Of a stretch of 29,814 nucleotides of DNA, positions 23,393-29,814 are shown piece by piece (the stretch's first letter is position 1; each line of letters opens with the position of its first letter). The notes under the pieces were generated by a model. That model saw only the letters and a list, made by a program, of their open reading frames with translations, made no database searches and had not been told where the DNA came from. Both the position numbers and the translations under genes were made by a program. The stretch spans positions 1 to 29,814 of the forward strand of contig DLAA01000022.1 of assembly GCA_002493835.1 (NCBI GenBank), written 5' to 3'. Source of the stretch: Lachnospiraceae bacterium UBA7060 (lineage in GTDB: Bacteria; Bacillota; Clostridia; Lachnospirales; Lachnospiraceae).

Positions 23393-25783
23393 ATGGCTTA
23401 TCTGACAGGAAAACTGGAATCGGAAAAGAAAAGGTGCACAGGCTGCAGTGCATGCCGGGACATTTGTCCTGCTGGCGCTATAACCATGCAGATAGATCAG
23501 GAGGGATTCGCATATCCGGAGATACAGGAGGAGAAATGCATTCATTGTGGATTATGCGAAAAAAGGTGCCCTGTTATGTATCCGAGTTATGTCAATACAG
23601 AACAGCCGGAGTGCTATGCGATGATGGCGCAGGATGAAGAGCGGCTGACAAGTTCAAGCGGAGGATTTGTCCCTGTAGTGGCCAGATGGATCTTTCATAA
23701 AGATGGGGTTGTGTATGGCGCCGCGTGGGATGATAACTGGAATGTATGCCATATAGAGGTTGAAAGAGAATCAGAACTACACAAAATAAAAGGTTCTAAG
23801 TATCTGCAGGGCGAAGTGGGAGAAACTTATCTGCTGGCTAAGAGAAAGCTAGAAGAGGGGAAGTGGGTACTGTTTACGGGATTACCATGTCAGATCGCGG
23901 GTTTATACAGCGTATTGAAAAAGACAAAAACAGAAAAATTAGTTACGATCGATATATTATGCCATGGAGCTCCGTCATACAAAATATTTAAGAAATATTT
24001 AGAAGAAAATCATGATGTTAAGCGGTTGGAGCGTTTCAGTTTTAGGGATAAATCGGTGTTTGGCTGGTCGACTTCCACCAACTGCTATTTCAGCGATGGG
24101 AAAGAGAAACATATAAGAAATCAGGAAGACAAATTTTTGGGGGGCTTCTTACCATGTATGATCATGCGCCCGTCCTGTGAGCATTGCGCCTTTTCTAAGC
24201 TGCCAAGGCAGGGCGATTTTACTGCCGGCGATTTTTGGGGCGTGGAGAGAATAGAGCCGAAATGGAATGATGGGATGGGAACTTCGGCGGTGCTTGTCAA
24301 TAATAAAAAGGCAAAAAAGGTGTTGAATGAACTGAGGTCACAGACCAGGCTTTTGCAGTCGGTACCCTTGGAGGCCATTACTTATATCAATAAGACAGTG
24401 GAATCCCCGTTTAGAAGCCATTCAGGGAGAAAACATTTCTTTCAAAGTATGGAAATGAAGCCCTTTAATGAGATGGTAGACCGAGCCCTGACGCATAAAT
24501 ATGATATTGGTATCGTGGGTTTATGGTACGGTATCAACTATGGGTCAATCCTTACCTATTATGCGCTGTACTGTGTTGTGCGCAGCTTGGGGTATGATGC
24601 GGTCATGCTGCCAAAGCCGAATACATTATGGGATGAGCAGTTTAACAAGCCGGATACGATAGCCCAGAGATTTATCTGGAAGCACTGCAATGTCTTTCTG
24701 CCCTATTCGAGCCAGTACGCCTATTGTCTGGCAAACGATAACTGCAGGGATTTCCTTGTGGGATCGGATGTGGTATGGAACTATGAAATTTGCGGCAGGG
24801 AAAGCGACATGTTTTTCTTTCTGGATTGGGTGGAGAACGGGCACAAGAAGATTGCATATGCCGCTTCGCTTGGCAGCGGAGTGACCGGTCCTGATGCTTA
24901 TGAGCAGGCTTCCTCTTTCTATTTAAAACAGTTTGATGCCATTTCCATCAGGGAAACAGAGGCGGCAGAAAGAGCCAGGGAAAAAATAGGAAGAAATGAT
25001 ATCAGGGGTGTTTTAGATTCCGTGTTTTTATGTCCTGCAAGACACTATGAAGAAGTAATAAAAAGGGTAAATATGGGAGAGATAGAACCTTTCGTATTTG
25101 CATACATACTAAGGCATAGCTATCCTGAAGAAAATTTGCAGTTAATGGAAAAGATTTGTGAGTATTACCATGCGGATTCTTATATCTGCGCAAATCCGAG
25201 AGAGTATGACATCATGCATAGAGTATATGGGGATAGAATACTTCCAATCTTATCAGTGGAGGAATGGATCTATTATATGAGAAATGCCGCATATTATTTT
25301 GGAGACAGTTATCATGGGCTATGTTTCAGCCTTATTTTCCATAAACCATTTCTCATTGTTTACAGGAGGGCAGGTAATTTTGCAGTTGCAAGTGAAAGAT
25401 TTCGAAGCCTGTTAAAGATTGTCGGTTTGGAGGAGCGAATGCTGGAAGATATACCGGTTGACATGCAGAAAGCGGGAGAACTGATAAGAAAGCCGATTGA
25501 TTGGGATGCGGTGGACGAGAAACTGAACCGTCAGAGGGAACAGTCTCTCTCTTGGCTGAAGGATGCATTAGGGAACCGGTCACAGAAGGAATATACCGGG
25601 GAAGATATTGTAAGGGATAGGGAAAACAGAAAAATGCTGGCCATGTATGAAGAACTGAACACAAAGAGGGAACTGCTTTTTAAGGAATTGGAAGAAACAA
25701 AAAGGCAGCTCGCCGATCTGTGCAGTAACAAAAAATGCTCGAGCTTTCTGAGACGACAAAAAAGAGATAGAACAATTGGGTAA
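23393..25783 (+). CDS. Ferredoxin/FrhB-like domain fused to polysaccharide pyruvyltransferase
   Basis: Three-part protein. Residues 15-25 and 49-59 carry two CxxCxxCxxxC motifs binding two [4Fe-4S] clusters. Residues about 80-350 resemble the coenzyme F420 hydrogenase/dehydrogenase beta subunit (FrhB) fold, including FTGLPCQIAGL, DILCHGAPS and the Cys pair in CEHCAFSKLPRQGDFTAGDFWG. From about residue 370 (DIGIVGLWYGINYGSILTYY) to about 690 it is a CsaB-like pyruvyltransferase with the GDSYHG motif at 637-642. The end is a charged coiled coil that breaks off in an odd tail. Pyruvyltransferases add a pyruvate ketal to a sugar; why a redox module is attached is not clear. AGGAGG precedes the ATG. 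The coiled coil resumes in another frame after an A6 run (25758-25763). Confidence 0.85.
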   Translation: MAYLTGKLESEKKRCTGCSACRDICPAGAITMQIDQEGFAYPEIQEEKCIHCGLCEKRCPVMYPSYVNTEQPECYAMMAQDEERLTSSSGGFVPVVARWIFHKDGVVYGAAWDDNWNVCHIEVERESELHKIKGSKYLQGEVGETYLLAKRKLEEGKWVLFTGLPCQIAGLYSVLKKTKTEKLVTIDILCHGAPSYKIFKKYLEENHDVKRLERFSFRDKSVFGWSTSTNCYFSDGKEKHIRNQEDKFLGGFLPCMIMRPSCEHCAFSKLPRQGDFTAGDFWGVERIEPKWNDGMGTSAVLVNNKKAKKVLNELRSQTRLLQSVPLEAITYINKTVESPFRSHSGRKHFFQSMEMKPFNEMVDRALTHKYDIGIVGLWYGINYGSILTYYALYCVVRSLGYDAVMLPKPNTLWDEQFNKPDTIAQRFIWKHCNVFLPYSSQYAYCLANDNCRDFLVGSDVVWNYEICGRESDMFFFLDWVENGHKKIAYAASLGSGVTGPDAYEQASSFYLKQFDAISIRETEAAERAREKIGRNDIRGVLDSVFLCPARHYEEVIKRVNMGEIEPFVFAYILRHSYPEENLQLMEKICEYYHADSYICANPREYDIMHRVYGDRILPILSVEEWIYYMRNAAYYFGDSYHGLCFSLIFHKPFLIVYRRAGNFAVASERFRSLLKIVGLEERMLEDIPVDMQKAGELIRKPIDWDAVDEKLNRQREQSLSWLKDALGNRSQKEYTGEDIVRDRENRKMLAMYEELNTKRELLFKELEETKRQLADLCSNKKCSSFLRRQKRDRTIG

Positions 25784-25859
25784 AGAGATTAAAAATCTGC
25801 AGGAGAGGACAGGAGAAGCAGATAGTTTGGAGGTAAAAACAGGTCATGTTTTTCACTAG
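25758..25859 (+). pseudogene. Out-of-frame coiled-coil tail of the pyruvyltransferase (apparent frameshift at A6)
   Basis: After the A6 run at 25758-25763, the frame one base ahead of the annotated one reads KEIEQLGKEIKNLQERTG and ends at TAG 25857-25859. It continues the heptad pattern of the upstream coiled coil (for example ELEETKRQLADL). In the annotated frame the protein ends in an unrelated basic tail. One A fewer in this run would join the two, giving about 25 more residues and a 14-bp overlap with the permease gene. It may be a real slippage site or a sequencing error. Confidence 0.55.
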
Positions 25860-26946
25860 CATAGCAATGTTTTTTATTGCTCCCTATACGGCATGGAAGG
25901 TACATAGCGCGATGAGGCAAATGGAACGTAACGATACGGAAAGAATAAAGATGACAGCGGTATATTTTGTGATCCTGAACGCTGTCACGTTTGCTATATC
26001 GACGTACCGTGGCATTGACATGCGGCGGTGGAATCCTTTTACAACAACCGTGTCATTTCGGATAAAATATATCGCCTGCAGTACCGTGCTGGGTGTGCTT
26101 ATATCGTGGCTGTTATGCAGCTTCCTGAACAGAGGCATCACCGCAGCGGAAATAAAGCGTTATTCCGCCAGGTTTTTGAGTGATATGAAAAAATATTTTC
26201 CCTATGCTGTTCGTGCCGCCAAGGCTGATCTGAAGGCAGAAGTGACCAATTCATTTTTAGACTGGATGTGGTGGCTGATCGAACCATTCTGCATGATGTT
26301 GATTTATACGGTTATGTTTGGGGTTGTTTTTGATGCGGCGGAAGAGTATTTCCCGGTGTTTATTTTTATAGGAATTACTATGTGGAATTTTTTTACCAGA
26401 GGAGTTTCGGGAAGTGTGGAGATAGTGCGTGCCAACAGGAGTATCGTCACAAGGATATATTTGCCCAAATATATTCTTCTTTTTTCAAAACTTATGGTGA
26501 ATGGGTTTAAGATGTTTGTATCTTTTGCGGTGATAGCAGCTATGCTTGTGGTATTCCGCGTTAGGATTACAGGCAGTATACTGTGTATGGTGCCGCTTTT
26601 ACTTGTCCTTTTTCTGATTACCTTTGGTGTGGGGAGTATCTTGATGCATTATGGGGTGTATGTGAACGATCTGTCATATATTACAGGGATTTTGCTCACT
26701 ATGATGATGTATCTGACAGGTACTTTCTATGCTGTTGCAAAGAGGATACCGGCACCTTTTGGACCGGTGCTTGAAAAAGCCAATCCGGTCGCCTTTTTAA
26801 TTGCTCAGATGAGAAATGTGGTGCTCTATGGACAGGCTCTAGATTGGAAGATTCTGCTTATCTGGTGCACCGTATCTGTGCTGCTAATTTGGGTTGGAGT
26901 GTTTACCATTTATCGCAATGAAAATTCTTATGTGAAAGTGATATAG
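25846..26946 (+). CDS. ABC-2 type polysaccharide export permease (Wzm/TagG-like) with N-terminal extension
   Basis: Membrane subunit of an ABC exporter that moves the lipid-linked glycan outward. From about residue 110 (RYSARFLSDMKKYFPYAVRAAKADLKAEV) it follows the usual Wzm/TagG/RfbA plan: six membrane helices, LDWMWWLIEPFCMMLIYTVMF near the first and ANPVAFLIAQMRNVVLYG before the last. The preceding 105 or so residues add two to three further membrane segments not present in the standard family of about 260 aa. GGAGG lies 12 nt before the ATG, longer than ideal, so the exact start is uncertain (ATG 25867 is another choice). Its ATPase partner follows 61 bp downstream. Confidence 0.85.
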   Translation: MFFTSIAMFFIAPYTAWKVHSAMRQMERNDTERIKMTAVYFVILNAVTFAISTYRGIDMRRWNPFTTTVSFRIKYIACSTVLGVLISWLLCSFLNRGITAAEIKRYSARFLSDMKKYFPYAVRAAKADLKAEVTNSFLDWMWWLIEPFCMMLIYTVMFGVVFDAAEEYFPVFIFIGITMWNFFTRGVSGSVEIVRANRSIVTRIYLPKYILLFSKLMVNGFKMFVSFAVIAAMLVVFRVRITGSILCMVPLLLVLFLITFGVGSILMHYGVYVNDLSYITGILLTMMMYLTGTFYAVAKRIPAPFGPVLEKANPVAFLIAQMRNVVLYGQALDWKILLIWCTVSVLLIWVGVFTIYRNENSYVKVI

Positions 26947-27007
26947 TTGATCATCATACTGATGCACCGATTTATAACCGCAAAAATAGTTTGATATGGA
27001 GGTATCA

Positions 27008-27763
27008 ATGATAAAAAAGAAATATGCGATTGAGCTTCAGGATGTATGCATTAACTACAGTATTATGAACAATGTCTCCATCCGAAAAAACTTTCTGCAT
27101 AAAAAAGAAAGAAATGAGGTGTTTGAGGCAGTAAGACATGTGACATTTGCTGTACAGGAGGGAGACATCTTGGGGATTATCGGCAAAAACGGCAGCGGGA
27201 AATCCACGCTGCTCAAGTCCATTGCGGGTGTGTTTTCTCCCAATAGCGGTACAATCGACTTAAAAGGGCATACCGTGTCGCTGATGTCCCTGGGTGTTGG
27301 CTTTAAGGATTTGCTTTCGGGGCGAGAGAATATTATCCTATCAGGAATGCTTCTTGGTTTTTCAGAGAAAGAGATTGAAGAGAAATCCCAGGACATTATA
27401 GATTTTGCGGAAATCGGGGAGTTTATAGACCGGCCGGTGAGAACCTATTCGAGCGGCATGTATTCCAAACTAGCATTTTCGATCACAGCAATGCTTGAGA
27501 CAGATATCATGCTTGTTGATGAGGTGCTGAGCGTGGGAGATGAACAGTTCAGGTTAAAAAGCCTCAATAAAATGAAGGAACTGATCAATGATAGGAAACG
27601 GACTGTCATCATAGTTTCGCACAGCATTTCTACTCTCCGGGAACTGTGTAATCAGATTTTATGGCTGCACGACGGGGAAATTAGGAGGATCGGAAAGCCG
27701 GATGAGGTGTTGAAGCAGTATGCGGAGTATATGGCCCCCGAGGCAAAGAAAATAAGGCAGTGA
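27008..27763 (+). CDS. ABC polysaccharide export ATP-binding protein (TagH/Wzt-like)
   Basis: ATPase that powers the adjacent permease. It has Walker A GKNGSGKS (residues 59-66), the Q-loop region VSLMSLGVGFKDLLSGREN, signature YSSGMYSKLAFSI (from residue 147) and Walker B DIMLVDEVLSVGD. The switch His is in VIIVSHSISTLREL. The shape of the Walker B and signature regions is that of O-antigen and teichoic-acid exporters. At 252 aa it lacks the C-terminal carbohydrate-binding domain of Wzt, so chain-end recognition must come from elsewhere or be absent. ATG 27008 was chosen because GGAGG lies 5-6 nt before it; the upstream in-frame ATG 26996 overlaps that ribosome site. Confidence 0.92.
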   Translation: MIKKKYAIELQDVCINYSIMNNVSIRKNFLHKKERNEVFEAVRHVTFAVQEGDILGIIGKNGSGKSTLLKSIAGVFSPNSGTIDLKGHTVSLMSLGVGFKDLLSGRENIILSGMLLGFSEKEIEEKSQDIIDFAEIGEFIDRPVRTYSSGMYSKLAFSITAMLETDIMLVDEVLSVGDEQFRLKSLNKMKELINDRKRTVIIVSHSISTLRELCNQILWLHDGEIRRIGKPDEVLKQYAEYMAPEAKKIRQ

Positions 27764-27799
27764 GGACTGTTTAAACATAGGAATGGAGGAGCACATCCT

Positions 27800-29662
27800 T
27801 TGGAAAAGCGTACAGCAGGATGGGCGGGTAAAACGATGATAGGGAATCACAGGAGAAACAAGGAAACGTTGAAAGGACAAAAAATAAGAAATGTGGGGAC
27901 GGCTGTGGGTGCATTTTACGCAGTGACATATTTGATTGTCAAGTTTACTGATGTTAATGTAACCCAATCCTGGGTCTATCTGCTTGCATATGCAGGAATG
28001 ATTTATATTTTAAAAATTCGGTTGTCAGATAATAGGCAAGTGCCGATTGGAAATCGAGGATTATGTATATTAGCATTGCTGCTTTCTATTACAATAATTA
28101 CTGGTATCTATTTTGACCATGGACTGCCCTTTGAAAAAATGACAGTAGATGTTTTTATGCATTATCTCATATGCATTATTGGCTTTATGCCATTATGCCA
28201 GTATGTGTTTGTTGTTGTTTTTCGATGGATTGGTGCAGCCTCGTGCCGGGAACAAAATACCGATAAAAAGAAAAACAATAAATTAATTATGGGGGGGGGA
28301 TTTGTTATTATACTGGGCTGTTGGATTTTAGTCTGGCTGGCCTATTATCCCGGGTTGTGGAATTATGATCCTTGGCAGGTGTGGCAGTTTACTGGAAGGG
28401 ATTACAATAAGCATCATCCACTGATTCATACGGTGCTGCTAGGTTCCTGTTATTCGATAGGATTGGGAGAAAGCAATTGTAATAGTGGAGTGATTTTGTA
28501 TGATTTTTTGCAGATGTCTCTTATGGCAGGAATTTTTGCATATACATACGTGTTTATATGCCAACATATTTCGAATAAAATATTTCGGGGAATGGTGATT
28601 GCTTTTTATGCCTTGTTTCCTGTGAATTCTATTCTGGCAATCAGTACGACCAAAGATGTGATTTTTTCAGGACTTGTTTTGTTATGTCTGGTTTTTTCCA
28701 TACAGATATCGGAAATAACACCTGGATGGAGGAGGAGCTTTTTAACCGCTGTGCTGTTTGTCGTTTGTATCGTTATGCTGCTTTTTAGAAATAATGCGAT
28801 TTACGCTTTTTACTTGTTTACTGTGTGTACTTATGGATTTGGGATATACAGTATCGTGAAAAAGAAAAAGTCTGCATTTAGGGTACTATTGTTTCCTATC
28901 TGCTGCATCCTATTATTTCATGTATCGGATTCTATAATGACAAGGATCCTGGATGCAAAAGCAGGACCTGTCAGGGAGATGTTCAGTGTACCCAGCCAGC
29001 AGTTTGGCAGAATATATCATGTGTTACAAGAATCAGGAACGGATCCGTCGACTGCAGAAATTATTACATCGTATTACGATATGGAGCAGGCACATTATAA
29101 TCCACATTTGGCAGATTCGATGAAGGATTTACTTCATTTCAAAAGCAGTGCTGATATTTGGAATTATATGAAAGATTCTTTCGAATTATTTCGAAGATAT
29201 CCGTTAGAAAGTGTGGATGCATTTCTTTACCTGAATGAAGGCGGTTGGTATATTAATGACATATCTAACGCGGATATATATGGACATGGATTGGAGAGAA
29301 GAGCAGGGGTTCTCCTGACAGACAGTAAAGATGGCTATCAAATTGTACATGAAAGCAGATTGCCAAAATTGGAGTCTTTTATGGAAAAGGCATTTTCTGA
29401 TAACCAATATCAGACCTGGCCGGTTTTGTCCCTTCTCTTTTCTCCTGCTTTGTATGCTTGGATATTAGTGATAGGTACTTTGATTTTTGTAAAGCAAAAG
29501 AATTGGGAGTTGTTGTTATTAAGCGGTTTTTTGTGGGCGTTATATTTGACGAATTTATTAGGACCATGTGTAATTATACGATATTATTATCCGCTATTTG
29601 TATGTAGTCCTCTTCTTTTGTGCATGGCAGTCGACTCCATTCGCAGAGGTATGAACGGCTAA
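27800..29662 (+). CDS. DUF6020-like polytopic membrane protein, possible GT-C enzyme
   Basis: Large membrane protein with roughly 12 hydrophobic segments, resembling the DUF6020 group common in Clostridia glycan loci. The key stretch AYYPGLWNYDPWQVWQF (Asp190 in the first outer loop) parallels the acidic loop of GT-C glycosyltransferases. HHPLIHTVLLG and ALFPVNSILAISTTKDVIFSG follow. A soluble outer domain lies at about 390-540. Start: TTG 27800, 9 nt after GGAGGA; an ATG at 27836 is possible. Codons 164-167 contain a run of nine G (28291-28299), where loss or gain of one base truncates the protein. It is AT-rich like the GT-C-like gene at 19606. A glycosyl-transfer role is inference. Confidence 0.7.
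   Translation: MEKRTAGWAGKTMIGNHRRNKETLKGQKIRNVGTAVGAFYAVTYLIVKFTDVNVTQSWVYLLAYAGMIYILKIRLSDNRQVPIGNRGLCILALLLSITIITGIYFDHGLPFEKMTVDVFMHYLICIIGFMPLCQYVFVVVFRWIGAASCREQNTDKKKNNKLIMGGGFVIILGCWILVWLAYYPGLWNYDPWQVWQFTGRDYNKHHPLIHTVLLGSCYSIGLGESNCNSGVILYDFLQMSLMAGIFAYTYVFICQHISNKIFRGMVIAFYALFPVNSILAISTTKDVIFSGLVLLCLVFSIQISEITPGWRRSFLTAVLFVVCIVMLLFRNNAIYAFYLFTVCTYGFGIYSIVKKKKSAFRVLLFPICCILLFHVSDSIMTRILDAKAGPVREMFSVPSQQFGRIYHVLQESGTDPSTAEIITSYYDMEQAHYNPHLADSMKDLLHFKSSADIWNYMKDSFELFRRYPLESVDAFLYLNEGGWYINDISNADIYGHGLERRAGVLLTDSKDGYQIVHESRLPKLESFMEKAFSDNQYQTWPVLSLLFSPALYAWILVIGTLIFVKQKNWELLLLSGFLWALYLTNLLGPCVIIRYYYPLFVCSPLLLCMAVDSIRRGMNG
28291..28299 (+). repeat. G9 tract inside the DUF6020-like gene
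   Basis: Nine consecutive G in an otherwise AT-rich gene, encoding Met-Gly-Gly-Gly at 164-167. With eight G the frame meets TAG about 13 codons on; with ten G it meets TGA about 27 codons on. Mononucleotide runs of this length are prone to slippage during replication, so the gene may switch on and off. Confidence 0.7.
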
Positions 29663-29814
29663 GGTAGTACACGAATCACTAATCGATAGGCACCTCCTGC
29701 TTCCATAAAATACCATTTGTACAGAATTTGTGAATAAAGTGCAAATTTCGTGTGCCAGGCCGGTTTTTCCCCTTTTTCTATTTTTCCCTTTCCATCGGAA
29801 ATAAACATGCAAAT
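29663..29814. other. Non-coding end of window, no clear terminator
   Basis: The last 152 bases after the DUF6020-like stop hold no convincing gene. A weak AATTTG/CAAATT inverted repeat lies near 29725-29747, and T/C-rich runs follow, but no clear GC-stem plus T-tail is present. The operon may therefore continue or end beyond the window. On the minus strand an AGGAGGTG (near 29690-29699) precedes only a six-codon frame. Confidence 0.4.

Noticed and set aside
29660..29699. Minus-strand AGGAGGTG followed by GTG near the window end
   Set aside because: The frame closes after six codons, so it is not a supportable gene.
1..29814. tRNA, rRNA, CRISPR array or insertion sequence
   Set aside because: No cloverleaf, rRNA core sequence, regularly spaced repeats or transposase frame was found on either strand.

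Overview
The window looks like the chromosome of a low-GC Gram-positive anaerobe of the Clostridia, most likely a gut Lachnospiraceae. The evidence is moderate GC, strong AGGAGG-type ribosome sites, consensus sigma-A promoters, and a mix of plant-glycan degradation and surface-polysaccharide genes. The species assignment is inference.

Layout. (1) 1-3112: a lipoprotein GH43 arabinanase (+) faces an ArsR-type regulator (-) across a shared bidirectional terminator. (2) 3113-4639: a PutP-type sodium/solute symporter (-), divergent from the next block across two near-consensus promoters. (3) 4939-14670: mostly housekeeping genes on the + strand: a bacterial GH3-fold protein, an RsmF-like rRNA methyltransferase, an MBOAT acyltransferase with an SGNH hydrolase, an RluF-like pseudouridine synthase, LigA, and a membrane-anchored trigger-factor/FKBP-like isomerase that ends at a strong terminator. 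(4) 14858-15656: a small serine recombinase followed by a 180-bp segment bounded by perfect 17-bp inverted repeats. (5) 15691-29662: a tightly packed surface-glycan operon. It holds two GT2 enzymes (one GlfT-like), UDP-galactopyranose mutase, a GT-C-like membrane protein, a DPM1-like GT2, an acyltransferase, a small XRE regulator, a ferredoxin/FrhB-polysaccharide pyruvyltransferase fusion, an ABC-2 permease and ATPase pair, and a DUF6020-like membrane protein.

Main finding. The recombinase and the repeat-bounded segment look like a phase-variation switch for the glycan operon. The segment carries a good promoter (TTGAAC, 17 bp, TGA-TAGACT) that in this assembly points away from the operon, so the sequenced state looks OFF. 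Inversion would place the same promoter about 75 bp upstream of the first glycosyltransferase, pointing into it. Inside the operon there are also a G9 tract (DUF6020-like gene) and a G7 tract (acyltransferase gene). A one-base change in either would truncate the protein, which suggests a second, gene-by-gene layer of variation. An A6 tract near the end of the pyruvyltransferase gene marks an apparent frameshift that removes a coiled-coil tail.

The encoded product is probably a galactofuranose-containing, acylated and possibly pyruvylated polysaccharide exported by an ABC transporter. No initiating phosphoglycosyltransferase is present, so the locus may continue beyond the window.
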